Source: Treponema sp.
GTDB taxonomy: Bacteria; Spirochaetota; Spirochaetia; Treponematales; Treponemataceae
Length of the DNA: 30,141 nucleotides
Assembly: GCA_024691105.1 (NCBI GenBank)
Contig: JAILNY010000091.1
Coordinates: forward strand, 1 to 30,141
Direction: 5' to 3'
The notes under the pieces were generated by a model. The model was given only the letters and a program-made list of their open reading frames with translations, was not told the origin of the DNA and did no database searches. Numbering within the stretch: position 1 is the first letter of the stretch; each line of letters begins with the position of its first letter. This document shows, piece after piece, positions 23,111 to 30,141 of the stretch. Made by a program: the position numbers and the translations under genes.

Positions 23111-23881
23111 TTAATTTATCTCCAAAACTTTTTTTAATCCGAGGTGAACCAGTTCCGGCACAATCGAATCAAAGATTTGTTCGTTTTCAAACAGTCGCGA
23201 AAATCCGCCTGTTCCAATTACAAAAGGCTTTTCGCCTTTTAAAACATCTTCTGTAAATAAAGAAATTAATTCTTTTATTGCACCAAGCTGACCGTAGTAA
23301 ATTCCAGCTTGGATTGCTTCAACAGTAGAAGCAGGGCAGGCTCTCTCCGGTTTTACAATTTCAACTGCCGGGAGTTTTGCAGTACCGGAAGAAAGGGCAG
23401 ACGATGACATTTTGATTCCCGGAAGAATTGCACCACCAAGATATTCTTTTTCTTTTGTAATAATGTCAATCGTTGTTGCAGTTCCCATGTCAATTACAAT
23501 AAGATTTTTATTCTGTTCAATATTGCAGGCACCAATTGCGGCGGCAATTCTGTCAGCACCAATTTCTTTTGGATTTGAATATTTTAATTTTAGTCCTGTT
23601 TTAATTCCTGCCTGAACAAAAATTGCTTCGACAGAAAAATATTTTTTAAACGCATTTGCAACTGAATAGTTTAAAGACGGAACAACAGAACAGCATGCAA
23701 TCTGATTAATTGTTTTATAATCAAGACCGTTAAGCTCAATGACATTTCTCAAAAAAAGACCAATTTCATCAGAACTTAAATCTTTGTTTGTCGAGCGGCG
23801 GAATATCAAAATATTTTTACCGCTTTCATCAAAGATTCCGCCTTGAATCGTTGTGTTTCCAATATCAATTGTTAAAATCAT
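23111..23881 (-). CDS. coaX: Type III pantothenate kinase
   Basis: Phosphorylates pantothenate, the first step of CoA synthesis, with no feedback inhibition by CoA in the known family. The 256-residue protein has an ASKHA fold: DIGNT (6-10) for phosphate, GADR (108-111), DMGTATT (131-137) and IGTGGF near the C-terminus. Its neighbours coaB and panD confirm the pathway. The TAAAATG junction with coaB and GAGAGG upstream indicate coupled translation. Confidence 0.95.
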   Translation of the reverse strand: MILTIDIGNTTIQGGIFDESGKNILIFRRSTNKDLSSDEIGLFLRNVIELNGLDYKTINQIACCSVVPSLNYSVANAFKKYFSVEAIFVQAGIKTGLKLKYSNPKEIGADRIAAAIGACNIEQNKNLIVIDMGTATTIDIITKEKEYLGGAILPGIKMSSSALSSGTAKLPAVEIVKPERACPASTVEAIQAGIYYGQLGAIKELISLFTEDVLKGEKPFVIGTGGFSRLFENEQIFDSIVPELVHLGLKKVLEIN

Positions 23882-23882
23882 T

Positions 23883-24554
23883 TTAACCTCTCTTCGTAAG
23901 TTTTAAAATCAGATCTGAAAGTTTTTTTACAGAATCGCATTTTGCAACCTGTAAAAGTTCATTGTTGTAAATTACACACGGATGTCTGTCTGCTGTAATT
24001 TCTGATTTGTCATTTGAAACGACAAAATCGGGAGCGTTCTTTTTTATACGCTTTCCGTTGTAAAAAAGCTTTTGTACCGCGCACAAGCGCTCGTCATCAG
24101 ATGCATGATCTGTAAGCTTAAAACCAACAAGCATACTGTCAGACGCAATTTTTTTTATTGAATCTATAAGCTTTGGATTATTCTTTAAGCTTATCATAAC
24201 TTTTTTATCAGACGGAATTTTGCAGATTGAATTTTTCTTTACGGGTTTTCCATCTATAAAAATTTTATCAATAGAAAAATCGCTGACGGCGGCGGCATGG
24301 ACTACAAGGTCAAAATGGTTATTCAAAAGAACATCAAGTAAAAGCATCTGCAAGTCAGAAAAAGTACGGTATGTCAGATATTTTGCCTTTGAAGGTTTTA
24401 TACCACGTTCGCTCATAAGACAAAGTACGTGATTTTCTTTTTTGCAAAAATTGTCAGCAAGTGTTGCGGCAGTCGTTCCTGTCGAAAAGTTGCAGATGCT
24501 TCTGACGTTGTCTATTGGCTCTTCGGTGCCGCCGCCGGTAATAAGGATGTTCAT
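23883..24554 (-). CDS. coaB: Phosphopantothenate-cysteine ligase (stand-alone CoaB)
   Basis: Joins 4'-phosphopantothenate and cysteine. The 223-residue protein corresponds only to the C-terminal half of the bifunctional Dfp/CoaBC enzyme: ITGGGTEEPIDNVRSI at 4-19, HAAAVSDF at about 86-93, the strand near KKVMISLKNNPKLID, and VGFKLTDHA. The decarboxylase half is a separate upstream gene. Separate coaB and coaC are known from streptococci and some other lineages. It is joined to both neighbours by one-base gaps. Confidence 0.93.
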   Translation of the reverse strand: MNILITGGGTEEPIDNVRSICNFSTGTTAATLADNFCKKENHVLCLMSERGIKPSKAKYLTYRTFSDLQMLLLDVLLNNHFDLVVHAAAVSDFSIDKIFIDGKPVKKNSICKIPSDKKVMISLKNNPKLIDSIKKIASDSMLVGFKLTDHASDDERLCAVQKLFYNGKRIKKNAPDFVVSNDKSEITADRHPCVIYNNELLQVAKCDSVKKLSDLILKLTKRG

Positions 24555-24555
24555 T

Positions 24556-25158
24556 TTAGACTCCGATATTACATAATTTGCTGTAAGATTCTGCGGATTT
24601 TACAAGCTGCTGTCTGAAATAATCTTCAATAATATTAAAAGCATCCTGAGGCTCAAGAAGTCGGCCTTTTCCATCCTGTCCGCAGGCAAGATGACCTTCA
24701 GGGCTTTCAAGAATTACAGTTCCCCAGGATTTTAATTTTTGGAGAGATTCCTGAACACTTGGATGTAAAAACATATTTGTGTTCATAGCAGGAGCAATCC
24801 ATAAAGGCTTTTTATAATTATTTGCAAGACATACTGCACCAAATAAATCATCGGCAAGGCCATTTGCCAGACGGTTTATACAGTCAGCACTTGCAGGGTA
24901 GGCAAAAATTAAATCTGCCCAGCGCTGTGCAAGTTCAATATGAGGAATTTCAAATTCATCATTAAACATATCAGTGTGAATTTTATGATGAGTCAAACCT
25001 TCAAAGCTTGCTCTTCCGACAAAGTTGAGTGCATCGCGGCTTGCAATTACACGAACATCATAACCGTTTTTTGTAAGAAGACTTATAAGCGAACATGATT
25101 TAAAACAAGAAATTGAACCGCTTACGTAAATTAAAATATTTTTATTTATATTCGACAT
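24556..25158 (-). CDS. coaC: Phosphopantothenoylcysteine decarboxylase (stand-alone CoaC)
   Basis: An FMN enzyme that decarboxylates phosphopantothenoylcysteine to phosphopantetheine. It has about 200 residues. The active-site His73 is in IPHIELA, the substrate motif PAMNTNM lies at 123-129, and Cys159 is in the flexible ACGQDGKGRL flap. The start is ambiguous: the ATG at 25158 has GAGG 11 nt upstream, while an in-frame TTG at 25164 has the same GAGG 5 nt upstream. Either overlaps the end of panC. Confidence 0.93.
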   Translation of the reverse strand: MSNINKNILIYVSGSISCFKSCSLISLLTKNGYDVRVIASRDALNFVGRASFEGLTHHKIHTDMFNDEFEIPHIELAQRWADLIFAYPASADCINRLANGLADDLFGAVCLANNYKKPLWIAPAMNTNMFLHPSVQESLQKLKSWGTVILESPEGHLACGQDGKGRLLEPQDAFNIIEDYFRQQLVKSAESYSKLCNIGV

Positions 25159-25900
25159 TATCAATTAACCTCACGTCTTCTAAGAATGCAGCAGCATAAA
25201 GGCGGGAACCTTTTACTGTAAGATAATCTACCTTAAAGCCTGCTTCTTCTAACTCTCTCTTTTTTTCTTCAATCGAAGCATTGTCAACCAGCACTTCATG
25301 AAGACGTGGTGCAATTTTTAATCCATGTTCAGAAAGCTTTCTGTTTCTTGAACTTATGGCAAGACCATTTTCTTCTCTGACAATAGGACAAGGCACAATA
25401 TTTATATTCATAAAAAATGCATTTACCATTCCGCGCAAAAGTTCAAGCTGCTGAAAATCTTTTTCTCCAAAGTACGCATTACAAGGACGTACAATATTAA
25501 AAAGCTTCATTACAACAGTTAAAACTCCGTCAAAATGTCCGGGTCTGCTTGCGCCGCACAATGTTTTACTTAAATCATTTTCTGTAACTTTGTATCTGTA
25601 ATCGTCCGGATACATTTCTGAATAAGTCGGAGCAAAAAGATAATCAACATTGTTTTTTTCAAGCAGGGCTTTGTCATCATCAAAATTTGCAGGGTAGGTA
25701 AGAAGATCATTTTTATCGTTAAACTGAGTCTCGTTAAGATAAACGCTTACTACTGTGATATCATTTTCTTTTACAGCGCGTTTTACGAGAGACTCGTGTC
25801 CTGCATGAAGGCCACCCATTGTCGGAACAAAACCGATCTTTTTGCCTTCAAGTGTTTTTCGTAATTCAATAAATTCATTTACAGTATTTATAACTTTCAT
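25142..25900 (-). CDS. panC: Pantothenate synthetase
   Basis: Condenses pantoate and beta-alanine using ATP. Signatures: TMGGLHAGH (27-35, the HIGH-type nucleotide site), FGEKDFQQ (144-151), AISSRNRKLS (181-190) and the terminal RLIDN. At 252 residues it is about 30 shorter than typical, with a reduced C-terminal domain. The second ATG (25900) is chosen because AAAGGA lies 6 nt before it; the first ATG (25906) abuts that site. The end overlaps coaC. Confidence 0.94.
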   Translation of the reverse strand: MKVINTVNEFIELRKTLEGKKIGFVPTMGGLHAGHESLVKRAVKENDITVVSVYLNETQFNDKNDLLTYPANFDDDKALLEKNNVDYLFAPTYSEMYPDDYRYKVTENDLSKTLCGASRPGHFDGVLTVVMKLFNIVRPCNAYFGEKDFQQLELLRGMVNAFFMNINIVPCPIVREENGLAISSRNRKLSEHGLKIAPRLHEVLVDNASIEEKKRELEEAGFKVDYLTVKGSRLYAAAFLEDVRLIDNVEYK

Positions 25901-25982
25901 ATTCATTCCTTTTAAAATTCAAAAATCGCGCGGATTGTTAATTCAAAGTCACGCGGTCTTTCAACAGTGCGCAGGTCTGTTT

Positions 25983-26759
25983 TTAATAATTTTCTTTGTG
26001 TGGAAAAATTCCACCAGAAACTTCTTTTGCATATTCATTAAGCGCATCAGTGATTAATTTTTTTCCGTCCATAAAATGGTGAACAAACTTAGGCGTAAAA
26101 TCGCTCATACCAAGCAGATCCTGCAAAACAAGAACCTGACCATCACAGTCAAGACCGGCACCAATTCCGATTGTCGCAATCGAAACAGAGTTTGTAATCT
26201 CACGTGCAAGTTCAGCCGGAATACATTCCAACACAATTGAAAAACATCCAAGCTCTTGAGCAGCCTTTGCTTCACGCTTAATTTTTTCAACAGAGTCTTC
26301 AGTCTTTCCCTGTTTTTTGTGACCACCGAATGCATTGTAAAACTGCGGCGTAAGTCCAAGATGACTCATCACAGGTATTCCGCTTTTTACAAGATGTTCG
26401 ATCACATCTTCTTGTCCGTCAACGCCTTCAATCTTAACAGCATTAGCACCGGCAACCAAAAGCTTTCCCGCACAATCTGTTGCATATTCAAGACCTTTGC
26501 GTGTCGACAAAAAAGGCATGTCAGAAACGATAAACTTATCAGTTCCATTTCGCACCGCCTTAGTATGAAGCGCCATCATTTCAATTGTTGCAGGCAAAGT
26601 CGTGTGTTCACCATGCATAACCATCGCACAGCTGTCACCAATTAAAATGCAGTCAACAGCCGACTCATTTACCAGGCGCGCAAAGCTTGCGTCATAGCAA
26701 GTAACCATAGAAATTTTTTGATTAGAATTTTTCCGTTTAGGAAAATCGAGTAGGGTCAT
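25983..26759 (-). CDS. panB: Ketopantoate hydroxymethyltransferase
   Basis: Transfers a hydroxymethyl group from methylene-tetrahydrofolate to ketoisovalerate. The 258-residue TIM-barrel protein has metal ligands GDS (41-43) and SDMPF (79-83), VKIEG (108-112), HLGLTPQ (133-139), the catalytic Glu in VLECIP (about 179) and the final block GIGAGLDCDGQVLVLQDLLG. AAAGGACAGG precedes the ATG. It is the first gene of the panB-panC-coaC-coaB-coaX-panD operon; the ketopantoate reductase gene (panE/ilvC) needed for the next step is not in this window. Confidence 0.96.
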   Translation of the reverse strand: MTLLDFPKRKNSNQKISMVTCYDASFARLVNESAVDCILIGDSCAMVMHGEHTTLPATIEMMALHTKAVRNGTDKFIVSDMPFLSTRKGLEYATDCAGKLLVAGANAVKIEGVDGQEDVIEHLVKSGIPVMSHLGLTPQFYNAFGGHKKQGKTEDSVEKIKREAKAAQELGCFSIVLECIPAELAREITNSVSIATIGIGAGLDCDGQVLVLQDLLGMSDFTPKFVHHFMDGKKLITDALNEYAKEVSGGIFPHKENY

Positions 26760-26774
26760 AGTACCTGTCCTTTT

Positions 26775-26791
26775 AATAGATCAAGTCTATT
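26775..26791 (-). promoter_or_regulatory. Palindrome upstream of panB
   Basis: AATAGA-TCAAG-TCTATT, a 6-bp inverted repeat around a 5-nt centre, 16-32 nt before the panB ATG and just upstream of its ribosome site. It could be a repressor site or a small RNA hairpin. No clear -35/-10 pair was settled for this operon. Confidence 0.4.
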
Positions 26792-26969
26792 TTGTTTTGG
26801 GGTGAATTTATCAAGGCTTGTTTTTTATTCTAAAAATTATTGCCGCCTTAAAAATTCAGTTTCTTTTTAAATTAAGAAAATAGTCACTGTTTCTGACAGA
26901 AATCAATGCTACAAGGGGTAGTATATGCTTTTATTTGATTATTGTAAATGGGAGGTAGTGTCTTGTAAA

Positions 26970-26996
26970 TTGACTATATACTTTTTTTTGTATAGT
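26970..26996 (+). promoter_or_regulatory. Promoter with inverted repeat for the lipoprotein gene
   Basis: TTGACT (26970-26975) and TATAGT (26991-26996), 15-nt spacer. The two boxes overlap an inverted repeat ACTATA (26973-26978)/TATAGT (26991-26996), as an operator might. The remaining stretch 26800-26970 between panB and this gene shows no further gene or RNA. Confidence 0.35.
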
Positions 26997-27019
26997 AAAT
27001 CATATTTGAATATGACAGA

Positions 27020-27379
27020 ATGTGGTTTTATATGAGAGCAAAAATTACAGCAATTTTATTAGCAAGTCTATTTCTCGTTTCATGCACAAAAACAAAAGAG
27101 ATGGCAGAAATGAATAAAATAGAGTCTGATACTAGTAAACCTATTCCTCAAACATTAAAAGATGAAATTCAGGGGCAGCATATTTCAATTGAAGATGATT
27201 TAGGCGCATATCTTAAAGTCGTTGATGGCAGTTATTATATTAAATTAAAAGGAAATAAAATTCTTTTTTCCTTTGATCTTGAAAAAATAAAAGACCTGAC
27301 CGCATACTTAGATAATTATAAAAAAAATCTGGAAGCAAAAAATATTGAAATAGAATATGTGATATATTGTATTGAATGA
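27020..27379 (+). CDS. Hypothetical lipoprotein
   Basis: A small lipoprotein of about 115-119 residues. The signal sequence MRAKITAILLASLFLVSC ends in a lipobox (L-V-S-C), so it should be lipidated and membrane-bound. The mature part is charged, with an amphipathic region EKIKDLTAYLDNYKKNLEA before a hydrophobic end. The start may be the ATG at 27020 or, more like a usual signal peptide, the ATG at 27032; neither has a strong ribosome site. No family recognised. It lies divergent from the pantothenate operon. Confidence 0.6.
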   Translation: MWFYMRAKITAILLASLFLVSCTKTKEMAEMNKIESDTSKPIPQTLKDEIQGQHISIEDDLGAYLKVVDGSYYIKLKGNKILFSFDLEKIKDLTAYLDNYKKNLEAKNIEIEYVIYCIE

Positions 27380-27479
27380 TTTTTTAAACTAGAAACTTAA
27401 TGATTTTATAGATTTTCTTTCGTATACCCCTTATGTCTTCTCCGAACAAGGAATCAGTTTTACGCTATAATTGTACAGT

Positions 27480-27512
27480 AAAAAAAAGCCCTAACTGGAA
27501 ATCAGATAGGGC
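27480..27512 (-). terminator. Terminator of the zinc-ribbon gene
   Basis: Read on the minus strand: GCCCTA, mismatch, CTG, loop, CAG, mismatch, TAGGGC, then eight T residues. It lies about 50 nt after the stop codon at 27562. Confidence 0.85.
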
Positions 27513-27561
27513 ATATTCTTTGAATACTAAAAGACAGTCTTTATTAAATATAAATGATAAA

Positions 27562-28179
27562 TTATTTTACATTTATATCAATTTTATTTCCACCAATTTT
27601 TAAGTACCAACCTTCTTCTGCAATTAAATCACTAGCAACTTCAAATACATCAGCGGCTTTTACTGTAATTCCTGGATTTAGATCACTAATAACTTTTTCA
27701 TTTTGATTTACTTGTGAAGAGAATGCAATTGTAGCAGCCGAATCAATTTCATATTCAACACCTTTAGGAGAAACAAGTTTTAATTCCGGGAAACTAAAAC
27801 TATTTATTGGCTGATCTGTTATATTTTTATATTTCCACTGTACAGCTACATAAACAGCTCCTTCCGAAGCTGTTTCATTCCAAAAAGTGTCACCAACAGA
27901 ACGTCTTTTAGAAACATTTATAACAGTGATTTCAAACTTTTTAGTTGTAAATGTTTCACCAACTTTATAATTTTGAACAACTTCTGAAGATGTACTTGAC
28001 GAATCATCATCATTATTTCCAAAAACTGCTCCAATAGCTCCTAGCAATACAACTGCAGCTAAAATATAAATCCATTTCTTCTTTTTCTGTTTTGCTCCAC
28101 ATTTTGGACAAACTTTAGCGCTTGCTGCAATCTCTTCTTTACAAACATGACATTTTTTCATTTTGCCATCTTTTTTCAT
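27562..28179 (-). CDS. Zinc-ribbon membrane protein with DUF4352 domain
   Basis: A 205-residue protein. The cytoplasmic N-terminus is a zinc ribbon with CHVC and CPKC (about 10-13 and 24-27), followed by a basic stretch, one membrane helix (WIYILAAVVLLGAIGAVFG, about 36-54), an acidic/Ser linker, and an extracytoplasmic Ig-like DUF4352 domain (from about 75) with YVAVQWKYKNITDQPI. The start at 28179 follows GGAGG by 7 nt; an upstream ATG gives ten extra residues with no support. Such proteins often sit near stress or mobile genes; the role is unknown. It diverges from an XRE regulator, and a paired palindrome suggests control by it. Confidence 0.78.
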   Translation of the reverse strand: MKKDGKMKKCHVCKEEIAASAKVCPKCGAKQKKKKWIYILAAVVLLGAIGAVFGNNDDDSSSTSSEVVQNYKVGETFTTKKFEITVINVSKRRSVGDTFWNETASEGAVYVAVQWKYKNITDQPINSFSFPELKLVSPKGVEYEIDSAATIAFSSQVNQNEKVISDLNPGITVKAADVFEVASDLIAEEGWYLKIGGNKIDINVK

Positions 28180-28235
28180 AAAACAACCTCCAATGATATA
28201 CTGCATGTAACTATCTACAATAGCTACTTGTTATA

Positions 28236-28264
28236 ATAATACCTAACTATGTGCTTATAGTCAA
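28236..28264 (-). promoter_or_regulatory. Promoter of the zinc-ribbon gene
   Basis: Minus strand TTGACT (28264-28259), 17-nt spacer, TATTAT (28241-28236). The start point would be near 28229, about 50 nt before the ATG. Confidence 0.65.
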
Positions 28265-28278
28265 TAGAAACTTTTAGC

Positions 28279-28284
28279 TATATT
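28279..28284 (+). promoter_or_regulatory. -10 box of the XRE regulator gene
   Basis: TATATT ends 9 nt before the ATG at 28294 with no ribosome site in between. It overlaps the palindrome TAGCTA (28275-28280); a second TAGCTA (28221-28226) lies near the start point of the divergent gene. Confidence 0.4.
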
Positions 28285-28293
28285 TTTTTCTTA

Positions 28294-28608
28294 ATGAATA
28301 AAATACCTATCGAAACTATCGTAAGCGAAAATATTAAGACATTACGAAAAAAATTAGGGTGGAGTCAGGAATTTTTGGCAGAAAAAACAGGAGTTTCTGC
28401 TCCGTATATTACTCAAATTGAGGTAGGGAAAAGAACACCTTCTCTTGATATTGTTGAAAAGTTAGCCTCAGCTCTAGGAGTTGAATATAAAGTTCTTTTT
28501 GATACTGATACAGAAAATGTTCCGGATAGTGAATTTTCAAAACACATTCTTGAATCAAAATTAATTACTGCAATAACAAAAACAATACATGATGAATTCA
28601 AGGAATAA
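28294..28608 (+). CDS. XRE-family helix-turn-helix regulator
   Basis: A 104-residue DNA-binding protein. The HTH_3 domain spans about 13-67: IKTLRKKLGWSQEFLAEKTG, then SAPYITQIEVGKRTPSLDIVEKLASALGV. A short acidic tail with a helix follows (about 80-104). It is divergently transcribed from the zinc-ribbon/DUF4352 gene, with about 115 nt shared between them. The likely role is repression of itself and that neighbour. The -10 box lies so near the start that the mRNA may be leaderless. Confidence 0.85.
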   Translation: MNKIPIETIVSENIKTLRKKLGWSQEFLAEKTGVSAPYITQIEVGKRTPSLDIVEKLASALGVEYKVLFDTDTENVPDSEFSKHILESKLITAITKTIHDEFKE

Positions 28609-28805
28609 TTCATAGATAAATAAACGATTGCTATGAATAATTCAGAACTTACAGTTCCGATAATTTTTACTTCAGTTTGAATGAGTTTCGTATATAAATA
28701 TTGTCAATTTATTTAATTCTTATTATATTTAAGTCGTAAAGCTTGCTGCACAGATGAATGTTTCCAGTAACTAATTTTGAATTATGAGTATGTGCGGTTA
28801 TATAT

Positions 28806-28848
28806 TTGTCGTGTCGTCCTTCGACTCCGCTCAGGGACGACACGACAA
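28806..28848. repeat. REP-like palindrome
   Basis: A 14-bp perfect inverted repeat, TTGTCGTGTCGTCC (28806-28819) with GGACGACACGACAA (28835-28848), and a 15-nt loop holding TTCGACTCCGCTCAG. GC-rich in an AT-rich gap. It resembles the CTTCGAC...GCTCAGG type of dispersed palindrome seen in many bacterial genomes. The rest of the gene-free stretch 28609-28943 shows no gene. Confidence 0.75.
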
Positions 28849-28943
28849 TGACACATTTATTTTATCTTTTTTTTTCTTTACCACAATTCAGGTCTGAAAC
28901 TGGACTGGCGCTGAAAAATTAATTTTCTCATGAGGTATGTGGT

Positions 28944-29840
28944 ATGAAAAATAAAATTTCAATTTTAGAAGAAAACTCTATTCGTTCAAAGATTCATGTT
29001 ATTCGCGGTCAGCAGGTTATGCTGGATTTTGATCTGGCAGCAATTTATGGTTATGAAACAAAGAATTTTAATCGGCAAGTAAAAAACAATATTGAACGCT
29101 TTGATTCGGATTTTATGTTTCAACTATCCGACGCTGAAATGAAAGAAATCTTGAGGTGCAAAAATTTCACCTCAAATTGGGGTGGTACGAGATATAATCC
29201 TTATGCCTTCACTGAGCAAGGAATCTACATGCTGATGACTGTTCTTAAAGGCGATCTTGCAGTTACTCAAAGTAAAATGCTTATTCGCACTTTCAAAGAA
29301 ATGAAGCATTTTATTCAAAATAATTCTCATATTTTTGTAGAATTGGATAACATCAAAAAACATCTTGTAATATCAGATATTCATCAGACAGAAACAGACA
29401 AAAAAATCGATGAATTATTCTCTTTGATGGACAAATACAATGTAAAAGAAACACAGGGAATTTTCTTTCAAGGCCAGATATTTGATGCCTATGCCAAGTT
29501 TGAAAGTTTTCTTTCAGCAGCAAAGAAAGAAATAATTCTTATAGATAATTATGTTGATTTATCAATTCTTCAGCGACTTGCGAAAAAGAAGAAGGGTGTG
29601 AATGTGATAATCTACACAGATCCTAAAACAAAATTAACTGCACAAGATGTTCAGACTTTCAATGGTCAATACCCAACACTCACTCTGAACTACACCACAA
29701 AGACTCATGATAGATTTTTGATTATTGATAATTCAACAATTTATCACATCGGAGCATCATTAAAAGATTTGGGCAAAAAGTGTTTTTGTTTTGATTTATT
29801 GGACTCCGGGTATATTCCAATGATTTTGAAAAATTTGTGA
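28944..29840 (+). CDS. ORF6N-domain protein with PLD-like C-terminus
   Basis: A 298-residue protein. The N-terminal ORF6N domain (about 11-100) has RGQQVMLDFDLAAIYGYETKNFNRQVKNN and the typical YNPYAFTEQGIYML; such domains bind DNA and are common in phages and mobile islands. A helical linker follows. The C-terminal half (about 170-298) resembles a phospholipase-D-like fold: KKEIILIDNYVDLSILQ, then a single HxR-x4-D motif (H255, R257, D262) in place of HxK-x4-D, and HIGASLKDLGKK. GAGG lies 8 nt before the ATG. A nuclease or DNA-binding switch is possible; it is not proven that the tail is catalytic. Confidence 0.85.
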   Translation: MKNKISILEENSIRSKIHVIRGQQVMLDFDLAAIYGYETKNFNRQVKNNIERFDSDFMFQLSDAEMKEILRCKNFTSNWGGTRYNPYAFTEQGIYMLMTVLKGDLAVTQSKMLIRTFKEMKHFIQNNSHIFVELDNIKKHLVISDIHQTETDKKIDELFSLMDKYNVKETQGIFFQGQIFDAYAKFESFLSAAKKEIILIDNYVDLSILQRLAKKKKGVNVIIYTDPKTKLTAQDVQTFNGQYPTLTLNYTTKTHDRFLIIDNSTIYHIGASLKDLGKKCFCFDLLDSGYIPMILKNL

Positions 29841-29843
29841 GAT

Positions 29844-29870
29844 CAACTGGTGACAATTTGTTACCAGTTG
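29844..29870. repeat. Long hairpin directly after the ORF6N gene
   Basis: CAACTGGTGACA (29844-29855) pairs with TGTTACCAGTTG (29859-29870), 12 bp with one G-U and a 3-nt loop. No T run follows on either strand, so it is not a standard terminator. It could stabilise the 3' end or be a recombination or binding site. Confidence 0.55.
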
Positions 29871-30007
29871 TATGAAAAAAAAAACTATTAAAAAGCTCTT
29901 AATACTACAGTATGCGATTTAGGAAGAATTTTTTTTGACACAAGATCACCAGCTTCTAGTTTTTATTATTTTTTGAAACAAGATATAGAATAATTGAATT
30001 TAAGTTC

Positions 30008-30037
30008 TTGAATTGTTTGTTGTTTTATTCGTATAAT
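30008..30037 (+). promoter_or_regulatory. Promoter for the last gene
   Basis: TTGAAT (30008-30013), 18-nt spacer, TATAAT (30032-30037). The ATG follows at 30072 with AAGGA in the leader. Confidence 0.65.
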
Positions 30038-30071
30038 TATAAAAAATTAGTTAAATAAGGATAACGATATT

Positions 30072-30141
30072 ATGATTAAAAAAATATTTTTACTATTTCT
30101 TTGTTTATTTTTTTTCCCATTATTTGCACAAGAAGATAATG
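30072..30141 (+). CDS. Exported protein, cut by the window end
   Basis: Only the first 23 codons are present. They form a signal peptide: MIKK, a hydrophobic L/F core, and a likely cut after PLFA before QEDN. AAGGA lies about 11 nt upstream. The function cannot be told. Confidence 0.6.
   Translation, partial: MIKKIFLLFLCLFFFPLFAQEDN

Noticed and set aside
1..30141. CRISPR arrays, rRNA genes, intact transposons or prophage
   Set aside because: No regularly spaced repeats, rRNA sequence, transposase or phage structural genes were seen on either strand.

Overview
The window looks like a chromosomal segment of a treponeme (Spirochaetota), probably a host-associated, AT-rich Treponema. The grounds are the rpmF-acpP-rnc order, separate coaB and coaC genes, a divergent rnfCDGEAB-type operon and several spirochaete-like exported proteins. 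This is inferred from gene content; there is no 16S gene here. No phage block, insertion sequence, CRISPR array or rRNA operon was seen.

Layout. 1-1200: an exported hypothetical protein and a GC-rich non-coding island. 1238-3996: housekeeping genes for ribosomal protein L32, acyl carrier protein, RNase III and a D,D-carboxypeptidase. 4142-4214: tRNA-Gly(UCC) with its own promoter and terminator. 4373-9599: an outer-membrane-type protein, an iron-type alcohol dehydrogenase, a short-chain dehydrogenase, two small YcxB-like proteins and a uracil permease. 9715-11684 (minus): an RluA-type pseudouridine synthase followed by an unusual P-loop/Asp23 fusion. 11758-20295: a plus-strand run of a divergent PAP2 protein, a large unknown membrane protein, rnfC-D-G-E-A-B-like genes and a GH57-like protein. 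20339-22663: metG. 22765-26759 (minus): panB-panC-coaC-coaB-coaX-panD, which covers most of the route from ketoisovalerate and aspartate to phosphopantetheine. 27000-30141: a more AT-rich accessory zone with a lipoprotein, a zinc-ribbon/DUF4352 protein divergent from an XRE regulator, an ORF6N protein with a PLD-like tail, palindromic repeats and a gene cut by the window end.

Most interesting system. The Rnf-like operon keeps the standard gene order, the membrane topologies and the ferredoxin clusters of RnfC and RnfB. By eye, however, it has lost most other canonical cofactor sites: the Gly-rich flavin loop of RnfC, the flavinylation motifs of RnfD and RnfG, the membrane Fe-S cysteines of RnfA and RnfE, and the N-terminal Fe-S domain of RnfB. 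The next gene is a GH57-like protein that seems to lack both catalytic carboxylates. Together they may form a repurposed membrane complex rather than a classical ferredoxin:NAD oxidoreductase.

A second theme is that several genes (metG, the PAP2 gene, rnc, rluA) have a -10 box 7-10 nt before the ATG and no Shine-Dalgarno sequence, which suggests leaderless or nearly leaderless mRNAs.
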